Shown one piece after another: positions 34,034 through 43,223 of a DNA stretch of 64,000 nucleotides. The translations under genes were made by a program, and so were the position numbers. The notes under the pieces were generated by a model. It ran no database searches. It had not been told where the DNA came from and saw only the letters and a list, made by a program, of their open reading frames with translations. How positions within the stretch are numbered: position 1 is the first letter of the stretch; every line of letters starts with the position of its first letter. The stretch is from Winogradskyella immobilis (GTDB lineage: Bacteria; Bacteroidota; Bacteroidia; Flavobacteriales; Flavobacteriaceae). Where the stretch lies: NCBI RefSeq assembly GCF_021887715.1, contig NZ_JAIQXX010000001.1, forward strand, positions 1-64,000. The letters run 5' to 3'.

Positions 34034-37000
34034 TAGTTTTCATCTTGTGCCGTAATCGGAGATTTAATAGTATCATTTAGTAGTAGGTCTAAATCATCAA
34101 CTTCTTCTAAAGGTTCTGTAGGAAGATCATCTCCCATTAAACGAGAAAACAAATCCAAGTATTGATTGTAAAGGTTTGTTTCTTCACGAGCGTAACTCTC
34201 ATCGTCATAGCCGACAACAACATCTATTAAACCTCTATATTTTTGAATGGCTAAAAGAATTTCGTCACCGACTTCTCTTTGTTTTATCACATCAAAATCG
34301 CCAAAATAGGTTAATCTTTCTTGATGTTTTTTAACAACGTCTTTGTAAAGTTGGCGTGCTTTTTCTTTATTACCTACTTCATAGTAGAAAGAAACATATG
34401 GCTCTAATAGTGTGTAAAATTCAAAATCATCAACAGGCATTTTATCCATAGCTAAATCAGCCATTTCTTCTGCTTTGTCTAATTGATCTTCTTTTAATAA
34501 TTGCTCTATAAGGCGTGCAATATTACCTCTATATGTAATGCCATTTCTTCGTGTTTCTACATCGTGGTAAATATCTTCTCCACTGCCTCCCCAATCCCAT
34601 TGTTTAACTTGGTCATACATTAAATCTGGATCTATACGACCCATATCATAAGGATTTGCTCTGTCTACAGGTGTTTTTATAGGTACTAACTTATAACACA
34701 ACCCATCTAGCTGAAGGTAGTCTTTCATCCATATATAATCATCATCACCAAACGCACCACCACTAAAATAAATTGGACGCTCCCAATTATTATTCGCTAT
34801 AATATCTAACATTAACAAACGTCCTTTAGAGATGTTACTAGTGGTAATACGCAAATCTACATAGGGTTCTATTTTGTCTTCATCTTTAGGTTTAACAATT
34901 CCATTATTTAAAACCGTAGATTTATTTACAGGAACACGAATGTTTTTAGATGGGAAATAATTTGAATTAACGTAGTATTTAGGAAAACCATCTGGATCTT
35001 GTCCTTGGCTTTTTAAAAGATGTTTTATTTTGGTTGTAGGATTATCACTGCTTACAAAATCCATAAAAACTTTAATGTCTAATGTGTCTTTAGAAACCTC
35101 TTCATTAATAGGTCTATAGAATACAAAATCACGAGTTCCAGCACGATATTGTTTATGTGTTAATTGAGATGGTACAGGATCGCTACTATAGGCCTTACGT
35201 TTCATCTGGTCGATATACCAATCGGTTTGAAATAAACTAGTATTTACAACTCTTACATCTCTGCGAACGCCTTCAATTTCTTGAAGATACCATAACGGAA
35301 ATGAATCGTTATCACCAATGGTAAACAAAATAGCATTTGGAGCACAAGACTCTAAGTATTTACGCGCCATAGCATTTGCAGTGTACTTACCAGAACGATC
35401 ATGATCATCCCAATTATTAGCCGCTAAAATACCAGGAACCAATATTAAACACGCTAAAGTTACTGCCGGACCTAGAAATTTAGATTTAATACTGAGTTTT
35501 AATAAATCGTATATGGCATAAACACCAAAACCAATCCAAATGGCAAAAACATAAAAAGAGCCTACAACAGAGTAGTCACGTTCACGTGGTTCAAAAGGTC
35601 TAACGTTGGTATAAAACTGAATAGCTAAACCTGTAAGTAAAAAGAAAACTAATAATACCCAAAAGCGCTTTTTATCTACATTTAGTAAAAACAAAAATCC
35701 AATAAGACCTAGGAGAAGAGGCAAGAAATAGTATGTGTTTCTTGCTTTATTGTTTTTAATATCGCTAGGTAAATTATCTTGAGGCATACCTAAATGCATC
35801 TCGTCTATAAAATTAATTCCAGAAATCCAATTGCCATTAAAGTCATCATACTTTCCTTGTTTGTCATTTTGTCGACCTGTAAAATTCCACATAAAATAAC
35901 GCCAGTACATATAGCCAAACTGGTATTGTAGCATATACATGGTATTATCTAAAAATGATGGTTTTTCTATGTCAAAGTAACTTTGTGCTCTTCCTTCATC
36001 AGTTAAAAATCTATGATAAGTTTCGTAATCTACTTTACCTTGGGCAACATTGAGTTTGAATTCTCTCACCAATTGATTTAAATCTGAAACTTGCTGACTT
36101 GCAGCTTGAGTGGCTAGTTCTTCAGGGTATCCGGCTGAGAGATACTCATTACGTATATCGTTACCTAAACTTGGTTTTATTTTAAAATCAATATAACCGG
36201 TAAACATCATATAATTTTCAGCATGCTCAGTACTCCACATTCTTGGTAATGGTGCAGCATGTTCAGAATTATAGTTTTGTTTACTATTTTTCCATTCGTT
36301 AATGATAACGTATTCACCTTTTTCATAATCTTTTTCGTAATTTTTTTTGTCGTCAACAAAAGGCTGGTCTTCATCTTGCCCAGAATATAGTTCTGTAAAT
36401 TGTGGGCCATAAAACAAATGCGTTTCAGGATATTGTTCTAAGTTATAATATGCTAAAAGTTCACGAGCATCAGAAGGATCATTTTCATTAATAACAACAT
36501 GCGCATTGGCACGGATAGGTAGCATCATCCAAGACGAAAACCCAATAAAAATAAACATTAAACATAATACTAATGTATTGATATGTTTTAGTTCCTTTTT
36601 GCGAGTATAATTCAGCCCATAATAGAAGGCTCCAATAACCAATAAGCCAGCGATTATTGTTCCTGAATGAAATGGTAAACCAAAAGTATTAACGATGGTT
36701 ACTTCTGCCCAACCAAAAAAACGTAATGCATTTGGTAATAATAATTTAAAGATAAATAATAGAATAGCGGCAGAAACCACATTAGCAATAATGAAATTTT
36801 TTACAGTTATGGTTTTATAATTTTTGAAATAATAGATTAATCCAATAGCAGGTATGGTTAATAAACCCATAAAGTGAACTCCAAAAGATAAGCCAATAAT
36901 AAAAGCGATAAGAATTAGCCAACGATTTCCTCTAGGTGCATTCATCTCTTGTTCCCAGCGTAATGCTAAGTAAAACATCACAGCCATAATTAAAGTCGCC

Positions 37001-37452
37001 ATAGCATACACTTCAGTTTCAACAGCATTAAACCAAAACGAATCTGTAAATGTAAACGCTAAACTTCCTACCAAAGCACTACCTAGTATAGCAATACCTT
37101 TAGAGCTATTGTTTTCGGAAGAATTATATTTAGTAAGTTTTTGAAGTAATATTGTAATAGTCCAAAACATAAATAAAATGGTAAACGCACTAGCCGTTCC
37201 ACTCATCATGTTCATTATCATACCTATTTGAGAAGGTTCTAAAGCGAATATAGAAAAGAAAGCTCCAAACATTTGAAATAATGGTGCTCCTGGCGGATGA
37301 CCAACCTGTAACTTAGATGAGGTTAAGATGTATTCACCTGCATCCCAGAAACTTACAGTAGGCTCTATAGTTAATGCATAAGTGATTAGTGCTATAGTGA
37401 ATGCAAACCAACCAGTTATAGTGTTCCACTTTTTAAAGTTGAAATTATTCAT
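34033..37452 (-). CDS. DUF2723 family membrane protein, probable glycosyltransferase
   Basis: This 1139-residue inner-membrane protein starts with the DUF2723 region (TGWFAFTIALITYALTIEPTVSFWDAGEYI), where the acidic WDAGEY loop resembles the catalytic loop of GT-C mannosyltransferases. About a dozen membrane helices occupy the first 700 residues. A large periplasmic part follows (TIGDNDSFPLWYLQEIEGVRRDVRVVN), and there is a TPR-like helical tail. The family is near-universal in Bacteroidota and is treated as a lipid-linked sugar transferase family (GT117); the acceptor is unknown. It is coupled to a downstream polysaccharide deacetylase, suggesting joint work on a surface or peptidoglycan-linked glycan. 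Confidence 0.88.
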   Translation of the reverse strand: MNNFNFKKWNTITGWFAFTIALITYALTIEPTVSFWDAGEYILTSSKLQVGHPPGAPLFQMFGAFFSIFALEPSQIGMIMNMMSGTASAFTILFMFWTITILLQKLTKYNSSENNSSKGIAILGSALVGSLAFTFTDSFWFNAVETEVYAMATLIMAVMFYLALRWEQEMNAPRGNRWLILIAFIIGLSFGVHFMGLLTIPAIGLIYYFKNYKTITVKNFIIANVVSAAILLFIFKLLLPNALRFFGWAEVTIVNTFGLPFHSGTIIAGLLVIGAFYYGLNYTRKKELKHINTLVLCLMFIFIGFSSWMMLPIRANAHVVINENDPSDARELLAYYNLEQYPETHLFYGPQFTELYSGQDEDQPFVDDKKNYEKDYEKGEYVIINEWKNSKQNYNSEHAAPLPRMWSTEHAENYMMFTGYIDFKIKPSLGNDIRNEYLSAGYPEELATQAASQQVSDLNQLVREFKLNVAQGKVDYETYHRFLTDEGRAQSYFDIEKPSFLDNTMYMLQYQFGYMYWRYFMWNFTGRQNDKQGKYDDFNGNWISGINFIDEMHLGMPQDNLPSDIKNNKARNTYYFLPLLLGLIGFLFLLNVDKKRFWVLLVFFLLTGLAIQFYTNVRPFEPRERDYSVVGSFYVFAIWIGFGVYAIYDLLKLSIKSKFLGPAVTLACLILVPGILAANNWDDHDRSGKYTANAMARKYLESCAPNAILFTIGDNDSFPLWYLQEIEGVRRDVRVVNTSLFQTDWYIDQMKRKAYSSDPVPSQLTHKQYRAGTRDFVFYRPINEEVSKDTLDIKVFMDFVSSDNPTTKIKHLLKSQGQDPDGFPKYYVNSNYFPSKNIRVPVNKSTVLNNGIVKPKDEDKIEPYVDLRITTSNISKGRLLMLDIIANNNWERPIYFSGGAFGDDDYIWMKDYLQLDGLCYKLVPIKTPVDRANPYDMGRIDPDLMYDQVKQWDWGGSGEDIYHDVETRRNGITYRGNIARLIEQLLKEDQLDKAEEMADLAMDKMPVDDFEFYTLLEPYVSFYYEVGNKEKARQLYKDVVKKHQERLTYFGDFDVIKQREVGDEILLAIQKYRGLIDVVVGYDDESYAREETNLYNQYLDLFSRLMGDDLPTEPLEEVDDLDLLLNDTIKSPITAQDEN

Positions 37453-37555
37453 AAAATAGTATGCTTTAGGTGCTGGCGAATTTACTAATAAATAATAGAC
37501 TTGCTATGCTTTTTAAACAAACGTTAAGGTTTTTAAATTATTTTCTCTTCTTTTT

Positions 37556-37586
37556 TTTGTCCAACTGAAACTTTGTTATAAATTTG
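37556..37586 (+). promoter_or_regulatory. Promoter of tRNA-Gln
   Basis: TTTG at 37556-37559 and TAAATTTG at 37579-37586 are separated by 19 bases, matching the Bacteroidota -33/-7 consensus. The tRNA begins 19 bases after the -7 box. Confidence 0.8.
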
Positions 37587-37605
37587 CATCCTCATTTTGA
37601 GATGA

Positions 37606-37678
37606 TGGCCTATGGTGTAACTGGCAACACGTCTGGTTTTGGTCCAGAAGAGTCTAGGTTCGAGCCCTAGTAGGCCAA
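37606..37678 (+). tRNA. tRNA-Gln (anticodon TTG)
   Basis: The 73-base sequence folds as a complete cloverleaf: acceptor TGGCCTA with TAGGCCA, D stem GTGT/ACAC, anticodon stem TCTGG/CCAGA around loop TTTTGGT, and T stem CTAGG/CCTAG around TTCGAGC. The anticodon TTG reads CAA/CAG glutamine codons. The discriminator is A and the CCA end is not encoded (ACA follows). The last bases and the terminator are duplicated 136 bases downstream. Confidence 0.97.
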
Positions 37679-37720
37679 CATAATTTTAAATCCTTATTCT
37701 TTTTAGAGTGAGGATTTTTT
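37671..37720 (+). repeat. Direct repeat of tRNA 3' end plus terminator, copy 1
   Basis: This 50-base unit holds the 3' acceptor strand of tRNA-Gln (TAGGCCAACA) and the tRNA terminator. In the terminator ATCCTTATTCT (37690-37700) pairs with AGAGTGAGGAT (37705-37715), with two G-U pairs and a TTTT loop, and then T residues follow. An identical unit lies at 37807-37856. Confidence 0.9.
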
Positions 37721-37755
37721 CGTTTTTGCTATTTAATTTAGGGCGAGAAGTTTAT

Positions 37756-37804
37756 GCTGAGCGTAGCCGAAGTGAGCCCTAGCGATGTGCTGAGCTTGTC
37801 GAAG
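37756..37804. repeat. Two dispersed GCTGAGC-GAAG elements around a tRNA fragment
   Basis: GCTGAGCGTAGCCGAAG (37756-37772) and GCTGAGCTTGTCGAAG (37789-37804) flank GAGCCCTAG, which equals the tRNA-Gln T-arm 3' part. The same element family appears at 62503-62519 and 63684-63701. Confidence 0.8.
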
Positions 37805-37806
37805 TA

Positions 37807-37856
37807 TAGGCCAACATAATTTTAAATCCTTATTCTTTTTAGAGTGAGGATTTTTT
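37807..37856 (+). repeat. Direct repeat of tRNA 3' end plus terminator, copy 2
   Basis: Identical to 37671-37720 over 50 bases. There is no tRNA body in front of it, only a T-arm fragment separated by an inserted dispersed element, so it is a remnant and not a second tRNA. Confidence 0.9.
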
Positions 37857-37930
37857 TATAGATTGAATTCTATTTTTTTTAAAGCAATCATTTTTGGCTT
37901 AAGACCTTTAAATATTAGGAGCTAAAGACC

Positions 37931-37960
37931 TTGTTTAAATCAATATATATCGTATATTTG
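37931..37960 (+). promoter_or_regulatory. Promoter of the rimP-nusA-infB operon
   Basis: TTG at 37931-37933 and TATATTTG at 37953-37960 are 19 bases apart, a good Bacteroidota -33/-7 pair. The rimP start lies about 64 bases downstream, beyond the leader hairpin. Confidence 0.75.
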
Positions 37961-37986
37961 CAGCGTTGTTTAAGAAAATGAATAAG

Positions 37987-38014
37987 AGAGGGGACGTAAA
38001 GTCCCCTCTTTTTA
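37987..38014 (+). promoter_or_regulatory. Terminator-like hairpin in the rimP leader
   Basis: AGAGGGGAC (37987-37995) pairs with GTCCCCTCT (38001-38009) around a five-base loop, followed at once by TTTTTAT. It lies between the promoter and the rimP start, in GC-rich contrast to its surroundings. It looks like a transcription attenuator for the operon encoding NusA, or like the end of a short upstream transcript. Confidence 0.7.
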
Positions 38015-38023
38015 TACTAGAAA

Positions 38024-38488
38024 ATGTTCAAAAAAAAGGTTGAGGACTTATTAAATATAGGCTTAGAAGAACGAGAAGATCTATTTCTAATCTCTTTTTC
38101 TATTGGAGCTGATAATGCCATCAAAATTGTTATTGATGGGGATAATGGAGTCTTAGTAGAAGATTGTATGTTTGTAAGCCGTGCTATTGAGCATAATCTA
38201 GATAGAGAAGAAGAAGATTTCTCTCTAGAAGTATTATCTAATGGAGCAGCATCGCCTTTAACTTTACCTAGACAATATAAAAAAAATGTAGGTAGAGATT
38301 TAGAGGTAAAAACAAATGATAATAAAACGATAGAAGGTAAGTTAGTTGAAGCTGATGAGAAAGACATTCAATTAACATGGAAAGCCAGAGAACCTAAACC
38401 AGTAGGTAAAGGAAAAGTTACTGTGATTAAAGAAGAAACGGTAGCTTATGAGAATATAAAAGAAGCAAAAGTTAAAATAAAATTTTAA
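38024..38488 (+). CDS. rimP: Ribosome maturation factor RimP
   Basis: This 154-residue cytosolic protein assists late 30S assembly. It has the two-domain RimP layout: an N-terminal alpha/beta domain (with KIVIDGDNGVLVEDCMFVSRAIE) and a C-terminal SH3-like barrel (EVLSNGAASPLTLPRQYKKNVGRDL). It is the first gene of rimP-nusA-infB, 12 bases before nusA, the same order as in most bacteria. Confidence 0.95.
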   Translation: MFKKKVEDLLNIGLEEREDLFLISFSIGADNAIKIVIDGDNGVLVEDCMFVSRAIEHNLDREEEDFSLEVLSNGAASPLTLPRQYKKNVGRDLEVKTNDNKTIEGKLVEADEKDIQLTWKAREPKPVGKGKVTVIKEETVAYENIKEAKVKIKF

Positions 38489-38500
38489 TTCATATCAATT

Positions 38501-39733
38501 ATGGAAAATGTAGCGTTAATTGAATCATTTTCAGAATTTAAAGATGATAAATTAATAGACAGAGTTACGCTAATGGCGATTCTAGAAGATGTATTACGTA
38601 ATGCATTAAAAAAGAAATATGGTGATGACGATAACTTTGATATTATTATTAATCCAGATAAAGGAGATTTAGAAATCTGGAGAAATAGAATTGTTGTTGC
38701 TAATGGAGAAGTTGAAGAACCAAATCAAGAAATTGAATTGTCCGAAGCTCAAAAAATAGAACCAGATTTTGAAGTAGGAGAAGATGTTGCAGAAGAAGTA
38801 AAGCTTATCGATTTAGGTAGGCGCTCTATTTTAGCATTAAGACAGAATCTTATATCTAAAATACACGAACACGATAATACAAATATCTATAAGCAGTTTA
38901 AAGAGCTTGAAGGTGAGATATATACCGCCGAAGTTCATCATATTCGTCATAGAGCTATTATTTTATTAGATGATGAAGGGAATGAGATTATACTGCCAAA
39001 AGACAAACAAATACCATCAGATTTTTTCCGTAAAGGTGAAAATGTAAGAGGAATTATAGAAAGTGTAGAATTAAAAGGGAGTAAACCTGCAATTATAATG
39101 TCTAGAACTTCGCCAATATTCCTTGAGAAATTATTTGAACAAGAAATTCCAGAAGTTTTTGATGGTTTAATTACTGTTAAAAATGTAGTGCGTATTCCAG
39201 GTGAAAAAGCAAAAGTAGCTGTAGATTCTTATGATGATAGAATTGATCCAGTTGGAGCTTGTGTAGGTATGAAAGGATCACGTATACATGGTATAGTACG
39301 TGAATTAGGGAATGAGAATATTGATGTTATCAACTATACTAATAATATTCAATTATTTGTAACGCGTGCGTTAAGCCCAGCAAGAGTAACATCTTTAAAA
39401 TTAGATGAAGAGAACATGCGTGCTGAGGTGTTGTTAAAACCAGAGGAAGTCTCTAAAGCTATTGGTCGTGGAGGTCATAATATTAGATTAGCAGGCAAAT
39501 TAACAGGGTACGAGATTGATGTATTTAGAGAAGGAGCTGAAGAAGATGTAGAATTATCTGAATTCTCTGACGAAATCGAAGGATGGGTTATCGAAGAGTT
39601 TAGTAAAGTCGGTTTAGATACCGCAAAAAGTATATTAGAACAAGATGTTTCAGATCTTGTAAAACGTACAGATTTAGAAGAAGAAACTATAGAAGAAGTT
39701 CTTAGAATTCTTAAAGAAGAATTTGAAGACTAA
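38501..39733 (+). CDS. nusA: Transcription termination/antitermination factor NusA
   Basis: NusA binds RNA polymerase and modulates pausing, termination and antitermination. The 410 residues hold the N-terminal polymerase-binding domain (1-130), an S1 domain (about 130-200), and two KH domains (PVGACVGMKGSRIHGIVREL and KPEEVSKAIGRGGHNIRLAG). A short C-terminal extension has acidic helices (VIEEFSKVGLDTAKSILEQD). It lacks the two full C-terminal acidic repeats of the E. coli protein, which is usual outside Gammaproteobacteria. It could also act on the leader hairpin of its own operon. Confidence 0.96.
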   Translation: MENVALIESFSEFKDDKLIDRVTLMAILEDVLRNALKKKYGDDDNFDIIINPDKGDLEIWRNRIVVANGEVEEPNQEIELSEAQKIEPDFEVGEDVAEEVKLIDLGRRSILALRQNLISKIHEHDNTNIYKQFKELEGEIYTAEVHHIRHRAIILLDDEGNEIILPKDKQIPSDFFRKGENVRGIIESVELKGSKPAIIMSRTSPIFLEKLFEQEIPEVFDGLITVKNVVRIPGEKAKVAVDSYDDRIDPVGACVGMKGSRIHGIVRELGNENIDVINYTNNIQLFVTRALSPARVTSLKLDEENMRAEVLLKPEEVSKAIGRGGHNIRLAGKLTGYEIDVFREGAEEDVELSEFSDEIEGWVIEEFSKVGLDTAKSILEQDVSDLVKRTDLEEETIEEVLRILKEEFED

Positions 39734-39792
39734 ATACCAATTTTTGAAAATCAATTGGTAAACTATATATTTAAGTTATATTAAAAGCATTT

Positions 39793-42558
39793 ATGGCTCA
39801 AACTAGATTAAATAAAGTACTTAGGGAACTTAATATCTCTATTGATCGTGCTGTAGATTTTTTAGAATCTAAAGGCATTGAAATAGAAAAAAGCCCTAAT
39901 ACTAAAATTTCTCAAGAAGTTTACGATACACTTTCTGATGAGTTTCAGACAGACGCTACCAAGCGCGAAAAAGCTCAAGAAGTTAGTGAGGCTAAACTAA
40001 AAGAAAAAGAAGCATTAAGAGAAAAGCGAGAAAGAGAACTTGAGGAAAAAGAAAGAGAAGAAAAAGCTAAAGAAGAAGCTCGAGAAACAGTTCTTAAAGC
40101 AAAGGCTGAGTTATCAGGACCTAAGCAAGTTGGTAAAATTGATTTAGAAGGTTCTAAACCTAAAAAGGAAGAAGCACCAAAGCAACCTGAGAAAACTCCA
40201 AAAGTAGAAGATAAGCCTAAAGTAGCTGCAAAAAAAGAAGCTCCTAAAGCATCTAAAACTGCTGAGAAAAAAGAAGAGACTCCTAAGGCAGAAACTCCTA
40301 AAGCTGAATCTAAAACTGAAAAGCCAAAACCAAAAGCTAAAAAAGAAGAGACTGAAGAAAAAGCTAACACTACTAATGAGCCAGTAGATGAAAAGATTAA
40401 AACACAGTATCAAAGACTTTCTGGCCCTAAAAACACAGGTCAAAAAATAGATTTAACTCAATTTAATAAGCCTAAAAAGAAAAAAGAAGATAAAAAACCT
40501 GCAGCTAATGCAGATGCTAATAAACGTAAAAGACGTCGTATTAGTAAACCTGGAGATCCTGGAACAAAACCTAATTTTTCTAACGATAGAAGAAAAGGAG
40601 GATTTAAAAAAGGAGGCCAAGCTAATCGCCCTAAAGTGGTTAAAGAAGAGCCAAGTGAAGAAGATGTACAAAAGCAAATCCGAGAAACTTTAGAAAAACT
40701 TCAAGGAAAGAGTAATAAAGGAAAAGGGGCTAAGTATCGTAGAGAGAAAAGAGATCAACACCGTCAACAAACTGAAATTGATCAAGAAATTGCAGCAGCA
40801 GAAAGCAAAACCATTAAAGTTACAGAGTTTGTAACTGTTAGTGAAATTGCAACCATGATGAGTGTCGGAGTTACTGAGGTGATTTCAGCATGTATGTCTT
40901 TAGGTATGATGGTAACCATGAACCAACGTTTAGATGCTGAAACATTGACAATTGTTGCTGAAGAGTTTGGTTATGGTGTAGAGTTTATTACTGCAGATAT
41001 TGAAGAGTCAATAGAAGAAATTGTTGACGATCCTAAAGATTTAAAACCTCGTGCACCTATTGTAACAGTAATGGGTCACGTAGATCATGGTAAAACCTCA
41101 TTGTTAGATTATATTCGTGAAGAAAATGTAATAGCCGGTGAATCAGGAGGAATTACACAGCATATTGGAGCATATGGTGTCGAGTTAGAAAATGGACAAA
41201 AAATCGCATTTTTAGATACACCAGGTCACGAAGCTTTTACAGCTATGCGTGCTCGTGGAGCTCAAGTTACAGATATAGCAATTATTGTTGCAGCTGCTGA
41301 TGATGATATTATGCCGCAAACTAAGGAAGCCATTTCTCACGCACAAGCAGCAGGAGTGCCAATTGTTTTTGCTATTAATAAAATTGATAAACCAGATGCC
41401 AATCCAGAAAAGATAAAAGAAGGATTAGCAGCAATGAATTTACTGGTTGAAGATTGGGGAGGTAAAATACAATCTCACGATATATCAGCTAAAATGGGAA
41501 CTGGTGTAAAAGAACTTTTAGAAAAAGTATTACTTGAAGCCGAGTTATTAGAGCTTAAAGCAAACCCAAATAAATTAGCTAATGGTACTGTTGTTGAAGC
41601 CTTTTTAGATAAAGGACGTGGATATGTGTCTACAATTTTAGTTCAAGCAGGAACTTTAAGAATTGGAGATTATGTATTGGCTGGAAAAAACAGTGGTAAA
41701 ATAAAAGCCATGCATGATGAGCGTGGAAATGAAATAAAAGAAGCTGGTCCATCAACACCAGTATCTATATTAGGTTTAGATGGAGCTCCACAAGCTGGTG
41801 ACAAATTTAATGTGTTTGAAGATGAGCGTGAAGCAAAACAAATTGCAACCAAGCGTACGCAATTACAACGTGAGCAATCGGTAAGAACACAACGTCATAT
41901 TACATTAGATGAAATAGGAAGACGTATTGCTCTTGGAGATTTCCAAGAATTAAATATTATTCTTAAAGGAGATGTGGATGGTTCTGTTGAAGCATTAACA
42001 GATTCGTTCCAAAAACTATCTACCGAAGAAATTCAAGTAAATATTATTCACAAAGGAGTTGGAGCAATTACCGAAAGTGATGTATTATTAGCAACTGCAT
42101 CAGATGCTATTATAATTGGGTTTAATGTACGACCTATGGGTAATGCACGTCAAATAGCTGATAAAGAAGAAATCGACATCCGTACATATTCTATTATTTA
42201 CGATGCTATTAATGATCTTAAAGATGCTATGGAAGGCATGTTGTCTCCAGAACTTAAAGAAGAGATTACTGGTAATGCAGAAATTAGAGAAATCTTTAAA
42301 GTATCTAAAGTTGGAAGCATTGCCGGATGTATGGTAACTAACGGAAAAATTTATAGAAACTCAGGTATTCGTCTAATTAGAGATGGAGTTGTAATCTACA
42401 CCGGAGAGTTAACATCATTGAAACGTTTTAAAGACGATGTTAAAGAAGTTTCTAAAGGTTACGATTGTGGAATGCAAATTAAAAACTATAATGACATTAA
42501 AGAGAATGATGTTATAGAAGCTTTCCAAGAGGTAGAAGTAAAAAAGAAACTTAAATAA
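39793..42558 (+). CDS. infB: Translation initiation factor IF-2
   Basis: IF-2 is the GTPase that delivers initiator tRNA and promotes subunit joining. The 921 residues open with an IF2_N-type domain ([24 protein letters not shown]), followed by a long Lys/Glu/Pro-rich linker (about 60-340). A second N-terminal domain comes next, and then the G domain with [12 protein letters not shown] (G1), DTPGHEAF (G3) and NKIDKP (G4). Domains II to IV end in a region with [15 protein letters not shown]. The charged linker varies in length between species. A strong terminator follows 10-50 bases after the stop, closing the operon. Confidence 0.97.
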   Translation: MAQTRLNKVLRELNISIDRAVDFLESKGIEIEKSPNTKISQEVYDTLSDEFQTDATKREKAQEVSEAKLKEKEALREKRERELEEKEREEKAKEEARETVLKAKAELSGPKQVGKIDLEGSKPKKEEAPKQPEKTPKVEDKPKVAAKKEAPKASKTAEKKEETPKAETPKAESKTEKPKPKAKKEETEEKANTTNEPVDEKIKTQYQRLSGPKNTGQKIDLTQFNKPKKKKEDKKPAANADANKRKRRRISKPGDPGTKPNFSNDRRKGGFKKGGQANRPKVVKEEPSEEDVQKQIRETLEKLQGKSNKGKGAKYRREKRDQHRQQTEIDQEIAAAESKTIKVTEFVTVSEIATMMSVGVTEVISACMSLGMMVTMNQRLDAETLTIVAEEFGYGVEFITADIEESIEEIVDDPKDLKPRAPIVTVMGHVDHGKTSLLDYIREENVIAGESGGITQHIGAYGVELENGQKIAFLDTPGHEAFTAMRARGAQVTDIAIIVAAADDDIMPQTKEAISHAQAAGVPIVFAINKIDKPDANPEKIKEGLAAMNLLVEDWGGKIQSHDISAKMGTGVKELLEKVLLEAELLELKANPNKLANGTVVEAFLDKGRGYVSTILVQAGTLRIGDYVLAGKNSGKIKAMHDERGNEIKEAGPSTPVSILGLDGAPQAGDKFNVFEDEREAKQIATKRTQLQREQSVRTQRHITLDEIGRRIALGDFQELNIILKGDVDGSVEALTDSFQKLSTEEIQVNIIHKGVGAITESDVLLATASDAIIIGFNVRPMGNARQIADKEEIDIRTYSIIYDAINDLKDAMEGMLSPELKEEITGNAEIREIFKVSKVGSIAGCMVTNGKIYRNSGIRLIRDGVVIYTGELTSLKRFKDDVKEVSKGYDCGMQIKNYNDIKENDVIEAFQEVEVKKKLK

Positions 42559-42569
42559 TTGAGAATTTT

Positions 42570-42610
42570 AAGCATAAAAAAAGCCGCATTTTGCGGCTTT
42601 TTTTATGCTT
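42570..42610. terminator. Bidirectional terminator between infB and the SPOR gene
   Basis: A 19-base-pair perfect stem (42570-42588 with 42592-42610) has a GCCGCA/TGCGGC core, A/T-runs on both sides and a TTT loop. It serves the convergent infB and SPOR-domain genes. Confidence 0.92.
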
Positions 42611-42621
42611 TATATTAAGCC

Positions 42622-43011
42622 TTATTTTTTTGACACTTTATCTTTTTTGGGCTGAAAAATAAAAGCACCACTATATTCTTTTTTAATTTTTGCTAATGCT
42701 CTATCTGCCTCAAGGCGTTCTCTAAAATTACCAACCCATATTTTATAATTAGGAGTATTAAACTCCATAGTAGTTTTCCAATCTTTAAAAATTTGCAAGA
42801 ATTCAGATTTTGTTTTTTCAGCCGTAGAACGATCGCCTGAAAATATTTGAATTTTATAAATATCTAATGTCCTTAAATCTTTTTTAAACTCTAAAAGGCG
42901 ATCAATAGATTTGTCTTGTATTACAGTAACACTAGCTTCTTGGGCAGAAACTAAATAAGAAGACAGTAATAATGTTAAGAAAATCAGGTTTTTAAGAGTG
43001 TTTTGTTTCAT
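42622..43011 (-). CDS. SPOR domain-containing secreted protein
   Basis: A 129-residue protein with a signal peptide (MKQNTLKNLIFLTLLLSSYLVSAQ) and a C-terminal SPOR domain (about residues 50-125: IYKIQIFSGDRSTAEKTKSEF to YKIWVGNFRERLEADRALAKI). SPOR domains bind denuded peptidoglycan glycans, often at the division site. The protein is therefore probably periplasmic and peptidoglycan-binding. It is a single gene transcribed away from the respiratory operon. Confidence 0.9.
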   Translation of the reverse strand: MKQNTLKNLIFLTLLLSSYLVSAQEASVTVIQDKSIDRLLEFKKDLRTLDIYKIQIFSGDRSTAEKTKSEFLQIFKDWKTTMEFNTPNYKIWVGNFRERLEADRALAKIKKEYSGAFIFQPKKDKVSKK

Positions 43012-43030
43012 GGTGTATTCTATTTAATTG

Positions 43031-43038
43031 CAAAGGTA
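43031..43038 (-). promoter_or_regulatory. -7 element of the SPOR gene
   Basis: On the minus strand this reads TACCTTTG, matching TANNTTTG, about 20 bases before the ATG. The upstream TTG box is not clear. Confidence 0.5.
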
Positions 43039-43137
43039 TATTTTATTAACGAAATTGGTATTTATATTGTTATTTAGAACCTTTATAAATTAGTTATTAA
43101 GACTTCTGTAACATTTCTGAAATCGACTTTTATATCT

Positions 43138-43145
43138 TACTTTTG
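43138..43145 (+). promoter_or_regulatory. -7 element of the respiratory operon
   Basis: TACTTTTG matches TANNTTTG and lies 33 bases before the first possible actA start and 78 before the preferred one. The -33 box is weak (TTTCTG at 43114-43119). Confidence 0.5.
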
Positions 43146-43223
43146 CATGAGTTTTTAAAATCACTTTTTTCAGTTTAAATGAAAAAATCGTACCAAAGTT
43201 TAGAAGATAATTCAACTAACAAT

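Larger units (their letters stand above)
37679..38023. other. Repeat-rich spacer between tRNA-Gln and rimP
   Basis: The 345 bases hold the tRNA terminator, two GCTGAGC...GAAG dispersed elements (37756-37772 and 37789-37804), a second GAGCCCTAG T-arm fragment (37774-37782), the duplicated tRNA-end/terminator unit, and the rimP promoter with its leader hairpin. I see no gene here. Confidence 0.7.

Noticed and set aside
37774-37830. Possible second tRNA next to tRNA-Gln
   Set aside because: Only the T-arm 3' part, acceptor 3' strand and terminator are present, and they are split by an inserted repeat; no anticodon arm exists.
37978-38046. Possible leader peptide across the rimP hairpin (ATG at 37978)
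   Set aside because: The frame overlaps the rimP start and reads through the stem without a run of regulatory codons, so a coding role is not supported.
39975-40677. Several long open frames antisense to the first third of infB
   Set aside because: They mirror the Lys/Glu-rich linker of IF-2, read as Ser/Phe-rich nonsense, and have no start context or family.
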